DNA from: Melioribacteraceae bacterium
Lineage (GTDB): Bacteria > Bacteroidota > Ignavibacteria > Ignavibacteriales > Melioribacteraceae
Reading direction: 5' to 3'
DNA: 64,000 bases
Assembly: GCA_021739765.1 (NCBI GenBank)
Contig: JAIPBD010000004.1
Location: 124,001-188,000, forward strand
The notes under the pieces are model-generated. The model had not been told where the DNA came from. It was given only the letters and a program-made list of their open reading frames with translations, and ran no database searches. The position numbers and the translations under genes are program-made. Below, piece after piece: positions 39,979 to 50,209 of the stretch; within the stretch, counting starts at the first letter, position 1; each line of letters opens with the position of its first letter.

Positions 39979-40568
39979 TGCCTGATGAAATTACAAAGGA
40001 GATTAACGGATATTTTATTAATCCGATAATTTTTACTCAAAAATTTGTGAAATCTTGTGATGTTTGTGTTTGTTCGGGTGAATGTTGCTATTATGGAGTT
40101 TATACGGATGAAAAAGAGCACGATCTTATACTGAGCATCCAGGATAGAATAATTTCAACGATGGATGATTCACAAACCAAAGATGTTTCAAATTGGTTCG
40201 AAGAACCTCAAGAAGATAATGATTTTGATTCGGGAATCGCTTACGGAACCGAAATTTATAATGGAAAATGTGTTTTTCTTGATCAACAAGGGTATTGTTC
40301 GTTACAAAAAATTGCCATGCAAGCCGGTGAAGACAAGTGGAAATATAAACCGTTATATTGTATATTATTTCCGTTAGTGATTTACAATGATGCAATAACC
40401 GTTGATGACGATCACTTAAACCGTTTACATTATTGTAATAAATCAGAAAATCAAAGTTCAACCGTTTTTGATTGTTGCGCAGAAGAATTAAGATATTTGT
40501 TGGGTAATGACGGATTCTACGAATTGGAAGAGTACAAAACCGAATATTTAAATATGAAGAGAAGCTAA
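39978..40568 (+). CDS. DUF3109 family cysteine-rich protein
   Basis: The 196-residue protein starts with GTG overlapping the fabD TAG by one base and stops directly before fabG. It has CDVCVCSGECCYYGVY near the N-terminus, then CVFLDQQGYCSLQ and YCILFPL, with more Cys later (YCN, DCCAEE). This cysteine pattern fits DUF3109 / YkgJ-like putative zinc- or iron-sulfur-binding proteins. The family has no firm function known to me. Its exact fit inside the fatty-acid cluster implies co-expression; a role in lipid synthesis is only inference. Confidence 0.82.
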   Translation: MPDEITKEINGYFINPIIFTQKFVKSCDVCVCSGECCYYGVYTDEKEHDLILSIQDRIISTMDDSQTKDVSNWFEEPQEDNDFDSGIAYGTEIYNGKCVFLDQQGYCSLQKIAMQAGEDKWKYKPLYCILFPLVIYNDAITVDDDHLNRLHYCNKSENQSSTVFDCCAEELRYLLGNDGFYELEEYKTEYLNMKRS

Positions 40569-41315
40569 ATGAATAGACTGAAAGCTATTGTTACCGGCGG
40601 TACCAGAGGAATTGGAAAAGCAATTGTTGAAGAACTGGTAAAACGCGATTCTTTAAAAATGGATGTGGCTTTCATCTATAACAGCAGTGATGAGAAAGCA
40701 AACCTTCTTAAAAACGAACTGCAAAATTCAGAAAATTCAATAATGGCTATCAAAGCCGATGTTTCTTCATTCGATCAAACGCAAGAAGCCGTGGGTAAAA
40801 TTTTGGCTGAGTTTGGTACGATTGATGTACTGGTCAACAATGCAGGGATTACCCGTGATAATCTGTTGTTAAGAATGTCGGAACAAGATTTTGATGATGT
40901 TATCAGTGCAAATCTTAAAAGCGTGTTCAACTTTACAAAAGCCGTTTTGCGTCCAATGATTAAAAATAGATCAGGAAGAATTATTAATATCTCATCTGTT
41001 GTTGGAATAGTTGGTAATCCCGGACAAGCAAATTATGTCGCCTCAAAAGCAGGTGTAATTGGTTTAACAAAATCTATGGCAAAAGAACTCGCTTCCCGAA
41101 ATATAAAAGTTAATGCTGTTGCTCCAGGTTTTATCAATACAGATATGACTTCAAAGTTAAATGAAGACCAACAAAATGCACTTTCTTCAAACATTCCACT
41201 TGGGAGAATCGGGAATGCTGAGGACATTGCGAAAGTCGTCGCATTTTTATGTTCGCCGGATTCAGACTATATTACCGGGCAAGTTATCGCTGTTGACGGC
41301 GGATTGACAATGTAA
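40569..41315 (+). CDS. fabG: 3-oxoacyl-ACP reductase
   Basis: FabG reduces 3-oxoacyl-ACP with NADPH. The 248-residue short-chain dehydrogenase has the cofactor loop [14 protein letters not shown], the Ser in ISSVVG, and Tyr 156 / Lys 160 in NYVASKAG. The usual ending [12 protein letters not shown] is present. It starts directly after the DUF3109 stop and lies 49 bp before acpP. Confidence 0.96.
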   Translation: MNRLKAIVTGGTRGIGKAIVEELVKRDSLKMDVAFIYNSSDEKANLLKNELQNSENSIMAIKADVSSFDQTQEAVGKILAEFGTIDVLVNNAGITRDNLLLRMSEQDFDDVISANLKSVFNFTKAVLRPMIKNRSGRIINISSVVGIVGNPGQANYVASKAGVIGLTKSMAKELASRNIKVNAVAPGFINTDMTSKLNEDQQNALSSNIPLGRIGNAEDIAKVVAFLCSPDSDYITGQVIAVDGGLTM

Positions 41316-41364
41316 GTGAATTTTATTTTTAAATTATACACTAATCAATTAATAGGAGAGAGAA

Positions 41365-41601
41365 ATGGATCTCGAAGCAAAAGTTAAAGAAATTGTTGTT
41401 GACAAATTAGGCGTTGAAGAATCGCAAGTTACTTCTACTGCATCATTTACGAATGATCTTGGTGCTGATTCTTTGGATATCGTTGAATTGGTTATGGGAT
41501 TTGAATCCGAATTCGGGATTTCAATTCCTGACGAAGATGCAGAAAAAATCTCTACAGTGGGTGACGCTGTAACTTATTTATCTGATAAAGTAAACAAGTA
41601 A
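41365..41601 (+). CDS. acpP: Acyl carrier protein
   Basis: The 78-residue acidic protein carries the 4'-phosphopantetheine site [10 protein letters not shown] with Ser 36, and ends with the usual [16 protein letters not shown] helix. AGGAGAG just upstream is a strong ribosome site, as expected for an abundant protein. The 140-bp gap before fabF holds an inverted-repeat element. Confidence 0.98.
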   Translation: MDLEAKVKEIVVDKLGVEESQVTSTASFTNDLGADSLDIVELVMGFESEFGISIPDEDAEKISTVGDAVTYLSDKVNK

Positions 41602-41607
41602 TTTTAG

Positions 41608-41715
41608 AGGGGCTGTCTTAGAATACTCTCTCCGGAATTTTGCCGGAATTTGATCTGAAATTAATTGCTGAAACAGAGTTTAGCATTATAAATTAAGATT
41701 TTTGAGACAACCCCT
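41608..41715. repeat. 108-bp element bounded by 16-bp inverted repeats (MITE-like)
   Basis: The ends AGGGGCTGTCTTAGAA (41608-41623) and TTTTGAGACAACCCCT (41700-41715) are inverted copies with three differences, two of which still pair as G-T in RNA. The interior has no gene. The ends resemble the GGGCTGTCTCAAAA-type termini of some insertion sequences (recalled, not searched). No clear target duplication was found. A run of six T follows the right end, so a long-loop transcript hairpin is also possible. Confidence 0.55.
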
Positions 41716-41741
41716 GTTTTTTAAGCCAAAGGAGCATTGAG

Positions 41742-42986
41742 ATGTCAAAGAGAAGAGTTGTTGTAACCGGTTTGGGAGTTTTAACTCCAATAGGCAATAA
41801 CTTGCATGATTATTGGGAAGCACTTAAAGCCGGGAAAAGTGGAGCTTGTCCGATTTCTAAATTTGATACCGAAAGATTTGACACAAAATTTGCATGCGAA
41901 GTTCAAAATTTTGATCCCCAAGATTTTATGGATCGAAAGGAAGCGCGTCGTATGGATAATTTTACTCAATACGCTATGGCTACTGCTCAAATGGCAATGG
42001 ATGATTCTAAAATCGATTTAGAAAAAGTGGACCATGAAAGAATTGGCGTAGTTTATGGAAGTGGTATTGGTGGAATGGATACATTCGAAACTCAGCATAC
42101 CGCTTTTATGGAACACGGACCAAAAAGAATTAGTCCGTTTTTTGTACCAATGATGATCTCCGATATTGCTGCCGGACAGATTTCAATCCGATTTAGACTT
42201 AAAGGGCCAAATTATGCCACCACTTCAGCTTGTGCAACTTCATCACACGCGATCGCGGATGCATTTATTCTCATTCAGAGAGGATCGGCCGACGTGATGG
42301 TATGTGGCGGGTCTGAATCTTCGATCACACCGATGGCCATTGGGGGATTTAATTCAGCTCGAGCGCTTTCCACCTGGAATGATAGAATGGAAATTGCCTC
42401 CCGTCCATTTGATAAAGATAGAAATGGGTTTGTGATGGGAGAAGGTTCGGGTACATTAATATTAGAAGACTATGATCACGCAATTGCCCGAGGTGCTCAA
42501 ATTTACGCTGAAATTTCCGGAGTAGGGTTAACCGGCGATGCCTATCATCTCACAGCACCGGCTCCTGGCGGTGAAGGTGCGGTTCGATCGATGAGAGAGG
42601 CGGTTAGAGATGCCGGAATTGAATTAACGGATATCGATTATATCAATGCTCACGGAACTTCAACCGAATTAAACGACGCGAATGAAACCGCGGCAATCAA
42701 AACTTTATTTGGCGATCATGCCTACAATTTAGTTGTAAGTTCAACTAAGTCTATGACAGGACATCTCCTCGGAGCTGCCGGAGCAATTGAATCAATCGCC
42801 AGTATTTTATCCATTAAAAATAGTTTAATCCCACCAACAATAAATCTTGATGAACCTAGTCCTGAATGTGATTTGAATTATTCTGCCAAAAAAATTACGG
42901 AGAAGGAAATTAAATTTGCATTGAGTAATACATTTGGTTTTGGTGGACATAACGCATCATTAATATTTAATAAATTCGAAGAATAA
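41742..42986 (+). CDS. fabF: 3-oxoacyl-ACP synthase II
   Basis: FabF elongates acyl-ACP chains. The 414-residue thiolase-fold enzyme has Cys 164 in TSACATSSHA, His 304 in NAHGTSTELND and His 341 in KSMTGHLLGAAGA, the full Cys-His-His triad, and ends with the FGFGGHNAS motif. AAAGGAG upstream is a good ribosome site. rnc follows without a gap. Confidence 0.97.
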   Translation: MSKRRVVVTGLGVLTPIGNNLHDYWEALKAGKSGACPISKFDTERFDTKFACEVQNFDPQDFMDRKEARRMDNFTQYAMATAQMAMDDSKIDLEKVDHERIGVVYGSGIGGMDTFETQHTAFMEHGPKRISPFFVPMMISDIAAGQISIRFRLKGPNYATTSACATSSHAIADAFILIQRGSADVMVCGGSESSITPMAIGGFNSARALSTWNDRMEIASRPFDKDRNGFVMGEGSGTLILEDYDHAIARGAQIYAEISGVGLTGDAYHLTAPAPGGEGAVRSMREAVRDAGIELTDIDYINAHGTSTELNDANETAAIKTLFGDHAYNLVVSSTKSMTGHLLGAAGAIESIASILSIKNSLIPPTINLDEPSPECDLNYSAKKITEKEIKFALSNTFGFGGHNASLIFNKFEE

Positions 42987-43754
42987 TTGTTCAAAAAGCT
43001 GCATCAGTTTTTTTCTAAATTTAAGAAGATACGTATTACTGATTTTACTCCTAACTACGTTTCGGGTACAATTAATAATCTGTCGCAAAAACTTTCGATT
43101 AAATTTACAGATCCCGCTCTTTATATTGAAGCGTTAACCCACCGGTCGATCATTGAAAAAGAATCAAATTTTAAAGCTTCTAACCAACGACTGGAATTTC
43201 TTGGGGATGCGGTTTTGGGTTTGATCACGGCGGAATATCTCTTCTCTGAATACTCGGCAAAAAATGAAGGGTTTTTGACTAAATCGCGTTCAAAACTTGT
43301 GGATAGGGAAGCATTGGCTCTTGCGGCAAATAATATGAATTTAGGCGATTATGTTTTTTATGATAAAAGATTCATAAAGTTGACGGACAGCGGGTTTGAT
43401 TCAATTCTTGCCGATGCTATGGAAGCGCTTATTGGTGCAATTTATATCGATTGCGGATTTCAAATATCCAAAAAATTCGTAATTAATTGGGTGATTGAAC
43501 CGGGACTACGTTCCGGTTTGTTAAATCAAGAAAAGAATTATAAAGGAAAATTTTTGGAGTTACTTCACTCCGAAAAACGAGGAAACCCGAGGTATGTTGT
43601 CGTAAATGAAGTTGGTCAGGAACATAAAAAAGTATTTACCATACAAATTGAACTAGATAATGAAATTCTCGGTTCGGGGAAAGGCAGAAGCAAAAAAATA
43701 GCTGAGCAAAAAGCAGCTCGTGAAGCTTTAAAAAATTACAAATCTCATTCTTAA
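42987..43754 (+). CDS. rnc: Ribonuclease III
   Basis: The 255-residue protein would start with TTG directly after the fabF stop. Residues about 30-175 are the RNase III domain with signature QRLEFLGDAVLGL and the acidic ADAMEALIGAIYID site. Residues about 183-250 are a double-stranded RNA-binding domain (KGKFLELLHSEKRGNPRYVV, GKGRSKKIAEQKAAREAL). It processes rRNA precursors. The acpP-fabF-rnc order is common. Confidence 0.94.
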   Translation: MFKKLHQFFSKFKKIRITDFTPNYVSGTINNLSQKLSIKFTDPALYIEALTHRSIIEKESNFKASNQRLEFLGDAVLGLITAEYLFSEYSAKNEGFLTKSRSKLVDREALALAANNMNLGDYVFYDKRFIKLTDSGFDSILADAMEALIGAIYIDCGFQISKKFVINWVIEPGLRSGLLNQEKNYKGKFLELLHSEKRGNPRYVVVNEVGQEHKKVFTIQIELDNEILGSGKGRSKKIAEQKAAREALKNYKSHS

Positions 43755-43821
43755 TCTCTCTTTTTAATACTATTTTTACTTGTTGAATTAATTCATTTTA
43801 TTGTAATGGAAGGATTTTATT

Positions 43822-46707
43822 ATGGAATTTTTAGATTATCGTGAAAAGTTTGAAGAAAGGCATTTAGGACCTAATTCGGAAGAAACCGAGCAAATGTTGG
43901 AATTCTTAGAAGAAGATTCATTAGACAGCTTTATTGATAAAGTTGTCCCTCCCGCAATCAGATTAGAACAGAAGATGAATATTGGCGATGCACTGACCGA
44001 AAAAGAGTTTACCGAATTTTTTGAAAATATTGCTGAGAGAAACGAGGATTACAGATCGTTTATTGGAATGGGTTATTATCCTACAATTACTCCTTCCGTT
44101 ATAAAACGCAACTTATTGGAAAATCCGGGTTGGTACACACAATATACTCCTTATCAAGCTGAAATCGCTCAGGGCCGTCTGCAAGCTTTATTAAATTTTC
44201 AGACAATGGTTACTGATTTAACCGGGATGGAAATCGCAAACGCTTCTCTCCTCGATGAAAGCACGGCTGGAGCTGAAGCGATGTTGATGTTGCATTCTTT
44301 AAGAAAAAAAGAAAAGAAAAATGCTGAGACTTTACTTGTATCTGATAAAGTATTTCCTCAAACGATCGAAGTAATTCAAACGCGTGCTGAACCTATCGGA
44401 ATTAATGTCAAAGTTGTCTCTTATGATTCAATAAAATTTACGGAAGACGTTTTTGGATTGGTGCTCCAGTATCCTGACCTTGAAGGAACGGCAAATAACT
44501 TTAATGATCTTCTATCTTCATCAAAAGAGAAAAATGTATTTACGGCAGTTGCAGCAGATTTAATGAGTCTCACACTTCTTACTCCTCCCGGTGAATGGGG
44601 GGCTGATGTTGTTTTTGGAACAACACAAAGATTTGGAATTCCAATGGGATTCGGCGGACCGCATGCTGCCTATTTTGCTACAAAAGATGAGTATAAAAGA
44701 CAAATACCCGGAAGGATTATCGGAGTTTCTGTCGATTCGAAAGGGCGCAAGGCTTTACGGATGGCTCTTCAAACACGTGAACAGCATATTAAACGTGAAA
44801 AAGCGACAAGTAACATCTGTACTGCCCAAGTACTTTTAGCCGTTATGGCCGGGATGTATGCCGCTTACCACGGACCACAAAGACTAAAAAATATTGCACT
44901 TAAAATAAATTCCCTAACTCAATTTCTTAAAAAAAATCTGACAGATTTGGGTTATTCTATCCGCACTGAAAATATGTTTGATACAATTTCAATCAGCATT
45001 GAGAATACTTCAAATTTGGACATGATCCGATCTGAGGCATTAACCCGGAAAATAAATTTCAATTACTTTCTGAACAATAAAATTTTGATTTCACTTGATG
45101 AAAAAACAGAACTGAAAGACATTGAAAAAATCATCGGAATATTCGCGAGTGCCAAAGGAAATGAAAAGTTATTTTTGGATAAAAATTCTGTGGACTACAC
45201 CGAATTTCCGAAAGGACTAAAAAGAGAAACTCCTTATTTAACGTACGAGGAATTTAATACTTATCATTCTGAAACTGAGATGATGAGATATTTGAAAATG
45301 TTAGAGAATAAGGATTTATCACTCACAACTTCCATGATAGCTCTCGGATCATGCACCATGAAATTAAATGCCGCAAGTGAAATGTATCCCATCGGTCTTC
45401 CCAAAATTGCGGGGATTCATCCATTTGTTCCAAAAGATCAAGCGGCGGGTTATTTTCAAATCTTTGATGAATTGGAAAAACAACTTTGTGAAGTTACCGG
45501 ATTTGCTGGAGTTTCATTACAGCCCAATTCAGGTGCGCAGGGTGAGTATGCCGGATTGATGGTTATCAGGGCTTACCATCATAACAATGGTGATTACCAT
45601 AGAAAAGTAATTTTAATTCCTTCCTCCGCCCACGGAACTAATCCGGCGAGCGCAACAATGGCCGGTGGAAAAGTGGTTGTAGTTAAATGTGATGAAAACG
45701 GAAATATTGATATTGATGATTTGAAAAATAAAGCTGAACTAAATAAAGAAAATCTTTCTTGTTTAATGGTTACCTATCCTTCAACACATGGTGTTTTCGA
45801 ACGAGGTATAAAATCCGTTTGTGCAATAATTCATGAGAACGGCGGACAAGTTTACATGGATGGTGCAAACATGAACGCTCAGGTTGGTTTAACCAATCCG
45901 TTTATAATTGGAGCGGATGTCTGTCATCTGAACCTGCATAAAACATTTTGCATCCCTCATGGTGGTGGAGGTCCGGGAATGGGGCCAATAGGTGTAGCTG
46001 AACATCTTGTACCATTTTTACCCGGTCATTCAGTAACGAACTTAGGCGGCGAAAAATCAATTTCGGCCATCTCCGCAGCTCCTTACGGTTCACCTTCAAT
46101 TTTACCGATCTCTTACGCTTACATCAAAATGATGGGTGAGGAAGGACTCACAAATGCCACAAAAATAGCGATTTTGAACGCAAATTATTTGAGGAAAAAA
46201 CTGCAATCGGCTTTTACGGTTTTATATACTGACAAAAATGGTTACTCAGCGCATGAATTAATATTCGACCTCCGTGAATATAAAAACACGCTAAATATCG
46301 AAGTTGATGATATCGCAAAAAGATTGATGGACTATGGATTTCATGCTCCGACCGTGTCATTTCCGGTACCGGGCACCATAATGGTAGAACCGACAGAGAG
46401 TGAGTCAAAAGCAGAATTGGATCGTTTTTGCGATGCGATGCTTTCAATAAAAGAAGAGATTGATGAAATCGCGAGGGGTGAATATCCGGAAAATGATAAT
46501 GTGCTCAAAAATGCGCCGCATATAATGGAAGATGTAATAACTTCGGAATGGGATCGACCGTACACCCAGCAGAAAGCCGCTTTCCCGTTGGCGTGGATAA
46601 AATCAAACAAGTTTTGGCCCGCGGTTAGCAGAATTAATAATGTTCACGGCGACCGGAATCTGATATGCAGCTGTGCTCCAATTTCGGATTATGAAGAAGA
46701 TAATTGA
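43822..46707 (+). CDS. gcvP: Glycine dehydrogenase (decarboxylating), P-protein
   Basis: The P-protein decarboxylates glycine and passes the aminomethyl group to lipoyl-H-protein. At 961 residues it is the fused form, with GcvPA-like and GcvPB-like halves in one chain. It shows [15 protein letters not shown] near the start, [22 protein letters not shown] and the pyridoxal-phosphate site [16 protein letters not shown] with Lys 707. The other glycine-cleavage genes (gcvT, gcvH) are not in the window. I saw no glycine-riboswitch-like structure in the 67 bp upstream. Confidence 0.97.
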   Translation: MEFLDYREKFEERHLGPNSEETEQMLEFLEEDSLDSFIDKVVPPAIRLEQKMNIGDALTEKEFTEFFENIAERNEDYRSFIGMGYYPTITPSVIKRNLLENPGWYTQYTPYQAEIAQGRLQALLNFQTMVTDLTGMEIANASLLDESTAGAEAMLMLHSLRKKEKKNAETLLVSDKVFPQTIEVIQTRAEPIGINVKVVSYDSIKFTEDVFGLVLQYPDLEGTANNFNDLLSSSKEKNVFTAVAADLMSLTLLTPPGEWGADVVFGTTQRFGIPMGFGGPHAAYFATKDEYKRQIPGRIIGVSVDSKGRKALRMALQTREQHIKREKATSNICTAQVLLAVMAGMYAAYHGPQRLKNIALKINSLTQFLKKNLTDLGYSIRTENMFDTISISIENTSNLDMIRSEALTRKINFNYFLNNKILISLDEKTELKDIEKIIGIFASAKGNEKLFLDKNSVDYTEFPKGLKRETPYLTYEEFNTYHSETEMMRYLKMLENKDLSLTTSMIALGSCTMKLNAASEMYPIGLPKIAGIHPFVPKDQAAGYFQIFDELEKQLCEVTGFAGVSLQPNSGAQGEYAGLMVIRAYHHNNGDYHRKVILIPSSAHGTNPASATMAGGKVVVVKCDENGNIDIDDLKNKAELNKENLSCLMVTYPSTHGVFERGIKSVCAIIHENGGQVYMDGANMNAQVGLTNPFIIGADVCHLNLHKTFCIPHGGGGPGMGPIGVAEHLVPFLPGHSVTNLGGEKSISAISAAPYGSPSILPISYAYIKMMGEEGLTNATKIAILNANYLRKKLQSAFTVLYTDKNGYSAHELIFDLREYKNTLNIEVDDIAKRLMDYGFHAPTVSFPVPGTIMVEPTESESKAELDRFCDAMLSIKEEIDEIARGEYPENDNVLKNAPHIMEDVITSEWDRPYTQQKAAFPLAWIKSNKFWPAVSRINNVHGDRNLICSCAPISDYEEDN

Positions 46708-46709
46708 TA

Positions 46710-47117
46710 ATGAAAACCATTAATTACTGTAAAATATTAACATCCGCAAAACGAATTGCAATTGTCGGATTCAGCCGAAATGCTGACAGAACGAGCAGGC
46801 ATATTGCCGATTTTTTGAAAGAAAACGGGTATGAAGTTTTAGGGGTTAATCCGGGTATTATTCAGAACACAATGGATGGGTTTCAAGTATACAAATCTCT
46901 CAAAGAAATTCCCGGTGATTTGGATATCATAAATGTATTTCGAAAATCTGAAGATATCCCTGCTCTAATTCCGGATGTTTTGTCGAAAGGATGCAAAACA
47001 CTTTGGCTTCAACTCGGAATTAGAAATGATGAGGCTGTAGAAGTTGTTATGGAAAAGGGAATTGAGACAATCCAGGATCGCTGCATACTTGTGGAACACA
47101 GAAACTGCTTTAATTAG
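46710..47117 (+). CDS. CoA-binding (Rossmann) domain protein
   Basis: The 135-residue protein has the CoA-binding fold of the YccU family: RIAIVGFSRNADRTSRHIADFL, GYEVLGVNPG, DIINVFRKSEDIP, LWLQLGI and a closing QDRCILVEHR. The ATG at 46710 follows the gcvP TGA by 2 bp and is preferred over the overlapping TTG at 46704. Function beyond CoA binding is unknown. Confidence 0.88.
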   Translation: MKTINYCKILTSAKRIAIVGFSRNADRTSRHIADFLKENGYEVLGVNPGIIQNTMDGFQVYKSLKEIPGDLDIINVFRKSEDIPALIPDVLSKGCKTLWLQLGIRNDEAVEVVMEKGIETIQDRCILVEHRNCFN

Positions 47118-47135
47118 CACATCAAACGATATTGA

Positions 47136-48461
47136 GTGAAAAAAATTACTTTGCTTCTATATATTCTTCTATGCGGATCCATTTATGCAATTGGAACTGA
47201 TTCGCTTGTCATTTCAAATGATCGGTTTGTAAAAATTGAAAACATTCTGATTAGTGGAAATGAGACAACAAAAGACTTTGTTATTTTTCGGGAAATGACT
47301 TTTCAAAGCGGAGACACCGTAAATAATGAGATGATTAAGTTCAACAAAGAAAGAATTTATTCTCTTGGACTTTTTAATTTTGTCAGAACCAAACTACAGC
47401 AGAAAAATGAAAAAATTAATCTGATTATTGAAGTAGAAGAAACATGGTATATATGGCCGATTCCAATTATTGATCTGAATGGAAATGATTTTAACAATAT
47501 TTCTTACGGACTTGGATTATCCTACCGAAATTTTCGGGGGAGAAATGAGACTATTTTTGGCTTCTTTACGCTTGGATTCGATCCCCAATTTGGAATATCC
47601 TACATTAATCCGCTTATAAACGAAGAATATGATTTGAATCTTGAAGTGTCTTTTGCTTATCAGACTGAAAAAAACAAGTCGTTGGAAGCAATGGAATTGT
47701 ACGGTGGTGATTTTAACTATCAAAGAATAAATACATTCATAAAAATTGGCAAACGATTCAATCAATTCAATAACTTATATATAGCTGCCGGATACGAACA
47801 AGTTAAAGCACCCGATGATTTTTTCCCAAATTTCACGGCATCCGGAACAAAGTTTGATAAATTCGGAGTTGCTTCACTAATGTATGTTTATGATTCACGG
47901 GATTTGAGACAATTACCGAGTAACGGTGTTTTCGGCCAAATCGAATATGCTCATAAAGGATTGGGTTCAGATGATGTCAATATCGGGGTTCTAAATATAG
48001 ATTTTAGAGAATACCGCCCGCTGTATAAAGGAGTAACGAGTCGTTGGCGAATTGCTACCAGAAATTTATTTGGTGATAAGTTACCTTACTACGAGAATTC
48101 GGTGCTTGGTTATTCGCAGTACGTAAGGGGACACAAACAAAATCAGCGCGATGGAAACAATTTAATTTTGACTTCGGTGGAAACCAGTTTTTCAATTGTT
48201 GATGAGTTTGAGTTTTCCTATGAATTACCCGCGATCCCCAAGAGTTTAACGTCAGCTCGATTAGGGGTTCAGTTCAGTTTCTTTTACGATGCCGGACTTA
48301 CATATAATCAAGGCGCGAAAGTTTTTAAGCAAAATTGGGATCATGGATTCGGTTTTGGAATCACGATTTTAGTACTTCCTTTTAATGCTCTTCGTGTAGA
48401 GTACGCGTTTAATGAGGATAAAAGTGGAGAAATAGTGTTTGGAGCCGGATTTGCTTTCTAA
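47136..48461 (+). CDS. Omp85-superfamily outer-membrane protein (one POTRA + barrel)
   Basis: The 441-residue protein starts with GTG and a signal peptide (about 20 residues). One POTRA-like domain (about residues 30-105; IENILISGNE, then SLGLFNFVRTKL and LIIEVEE) is followed by a beta barrel. The barrel has YVRGHK, matching the VRG motif of the Omp85 inner loop, and ends in aromatic FAF. It is smaller than BamA, which has five POTRA domains, so it is probably a short Omp85 form of unknown cargo rather than the essential assembly factor. Confidence 0.85.
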   Translation: MKKITLLLYILLCGSIYAIGTDSLVISNDRFVKIENILISGNETTKDFVIFREMTFQSGDTVNNEMIKFNKERIYSLGLFNFVRTKLQQKNEKINLIIEVEETWYIWPIPIIDLNGNDFNNISYGLGLSYRNFRGRNETIFGFFTLGFDPQFGISYINPLINEEYDLNLEVSFAYQTEKNKSLEAMELYGGDFNYQRINTFIKIGKRFNQFNNLYIAAGYEQVKAPDDFFPNFTASGTKFDKFGVASLMYVYDSRDLRQLPSNGVFGQIEYAHKGLGSDDVNIGVLNIDFREYRPLYKGVTSRWRIATRNLFGDKLPYYENSVLGYSQYVRGHKQNQRDGNNLILTSVETSFSIVDEFEFSYELPAIPKSLTSARLGVQFSFFYDAGLTYNQGAKVFKQNWDHGFGFGITILVLPFNALRVEYAFNEDKSGEIVFGAGFAF

Positions 48462-49164
48462 CATAGAACTTTACTATACATTACCAACCAACTTCGATGG
48501 TAAATTGATCCGGCTTGAAGGACTCGAGTTCAAACATGCCGCAAAAGTAATGAGGCATTCTGAAGGAGATTTAATTCACATTACCGATGGAAAAGGGAAG
48601 ATATTTTCCGCGAATATTTCTTCAATAAATCAAAATGAATTGGTATGTGAGAAGTTGGAAGTTTTTGAATACGAAAGAATATTGGAAAATATCACGATTG
48701 CCATTCCCCGATTAAAAAGTCCGGATCGTTTTGATTTTGCGCTTGAAAAATGTGTCGAGTTGGGTTTTACTAAGTTTGTTGTTTTTGAATCAGAACGAAC
48801 AATTGCAAAAGGTGAAAAAACTGTCAGGTGGAATAAAATTGCTTTATCCGCGATGAAGCAATCGTTACGAGCGTTTGTTCCAAATGTAATTTATACGAAC
48901 AAAATAAATAATATCGTATCTGATTATGATAATGTTATTGTATTCGAGCAGAATTCAATAAATAGAATTAATGATGATAAGTTCAGTGAAAGCATAACAC
49001 AAGAAAACACTTTGCTGATTTTTGGGCCGGAGGGGGGACTCAGTGAAGCTGAACTCGAACAATTCTCGGAAAGCAATATTTATTCAATATCTGATTTTAG
49101 ACTAAGGTCTGAAAGCGCGATCGTAAGTGTAGCCTCGTTTATCTCTCTTTCTACAAAGTGTTAA
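48451..49164 (+). CDS. rsmE: 16S rRNA (uracil-1498-N3)-methyltransferase
   Basis: RsmE methylates U1498 of 16S rRNA. The SPOUT signatures are LIFGPEGGLSEAELE and LRSESAIVSVASF at the C-terminus, with LKSPDRFDFALEKCVELG in the middle. No ATG fits. I place the start at TTG 48451, which overlaps the upstream stop and has GGAG (48441-48444) at correct spacing, giving 237 residues; a TTG at 48439 is the alternative. Confidence 0.92.
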   Translation: MLSNIELYYTLPTNFDGKLIRLEGLEFKHAAKVMRHSEGDLIHITDGKGKIFSANISSINQNELVCEKLEVFEYERILENITIAIPRLKSPDRFDFALEKCVELGFTKFVVFESERTIAKGEKTVRWNKIALSAMKQSLRAFVPNVIYTNKINNIVSDYDNVIVFEQNSINRINDDKFSESITQENTLLIFGPEGGLSEAELEQFSESNIYSISDFRLRSESAIVSVASFISLSTKC

Positions 49165-49233
49165 ATTAGTCCCAATCTTTTCCTTGCAATGATCAGACGC
49201 TAAATAAAATGTTACTACAGCATCAACCAATTA

Positions 49234-49258
49234 ATGCCGCTTCGTTGGCGTTTTTTTA
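49234..49258 (+). terminator. Probable terminator after rsmE
   Basis: A short hairpin (ATGCCG with TGGCGT, including two G-T pairs) around a CTTCGT loop is followed by seven T. It lies 70 bp after the rsmE stop. The rest of the 201-bp gap (49165-49365) shows no gene or other feature I can recognise. Confidence 0.55.
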
Positions 49259-49365
49259 GTTTTAGAAGGGAATTTGGTTGTTACAGGGATTTCGTTCATA
49301 CTATAAACTAAAAATTAAGGAAGGTTTATCTTGAATAGCATAGCTTTGATAAAAGGCAAACGGTT

Positions 49366-50187
49366 TTAAAGCAATCCAATTATTCTTTTCATCAATCTTT
49401 CAAATTTAACTTTAGCCAAATCCGCTGTTTCAATCACTTCTTGATGGGATAATTTCTGATCTGAAATTCCGGCCGCGTAGTTGGTAATTAGTGAAATCGC
49501 TCCGACATCCAATCCCCGGACTAATCCGTAAATCGCTTCGTGAGCGGTCGACATTCCAACGGCATCCGCACCGGAGATTTTCATCATTCTTATTTCAGCC
49601 GGAGTTTCGTATGACGGACCTTTTGTGAAATAATAAATTCCGCGTTTGGTTTCTACATCTTCATCAAGAAAAGCCGAGTTGAAAACTTCCGCTATACCTT
49701 TTGAGGGAAAATTTAAAACCGCGTCATGCATGTCCGGAGAGCCGACTCCAAACAACTTAACCAAATCGTTTTTAATCGAAAGTGTGTTGAAATCTTGGAT
49801 AATCATCAAATCGCCCGGATTTAGAAGTGGGTTAATTCCACCAGCCGCATTGGTTAAAATGAGTTTTTTGACACCGAGTGAAGCGGCTAACTCAACCGGA
49901 ATCACAGAATCGGAAATGTGATAACCTTCATAGAGGTGAATCCTTCCTTGAAACAGCAAAAGTTTTTTCCCTCTGTGATCAACAAAATGGATTTGGCCTT
50001 GATGACCTTGAACGGTTGAAGGCGGATATCCCGGAATTTCTGATGTTGCAATAGATTTAATAATTACGAATGAGTTCGCAAATTCACCGAGACCGCTTCC
50101 CAAAATAAGAGCGATTTCGGGATTAAAGGGGGCGGCATCTTTTACGAACTGTATCAATTGTTTATATTTTTCTCGAATGTTAATCAT
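49366..50187 (-). CDS. Purine nucleoside phosphorylase (class II, trimeric type)
   Basis: The 273-residue enzyme splits inosine or guanosine with phosphate into base and ribose-1-phosphate. It shows ALILGSGLG, GYPPSTVQGHQG, GRIHLYEGY, LTNAAGGINP, GPSYETPAEIRMM and DAVGMSTAHE. These fit the trimeric inosine-guanosine phosphorylase class (PunA/human-type), not hexameric DeoD. It is the last gene of the salvage cassette. Confidence 0.94.
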   Translation of the reverse strand: MINIREKYKQLIQFVKDAAPFNPEIALILGSGLGEFANSFVIIKSIATSEIPGYPPSTVQGHQGQIHFVDHRGKKLLLFQGRIHLYEGYHISDSVIPVELAASLGVKKLILTNAAGGINPLLNPGDLMIIQDFNTLSIKNDLVKLFGVGSPDMHDAVLNFPSKGIAEVFNSAFLDEDVETKRGIYYFTKGPSYETPAEIRMMKISGADAVGMSTAHEAIYGLVRGLDVGAISLITNYAAGISDQKLSHQEVIETADLAKVKFERLMKRIIGLL

Positions 50188-50209
50188 TTTCCTATTTTTC
50201 TCGATTGAA

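Noticed and set aside
43755-43821. Glycine riboswitch before gcvP
   Set aside because: The gap is only 67 bp, AT-rich and without a paired structure large enough for the aptamer.
49165-49365. tRNA or small RNA gene after rsmE
   Set aside because: No cloverleaf or CCA end is visible; only a short hairpin with a T run was found.
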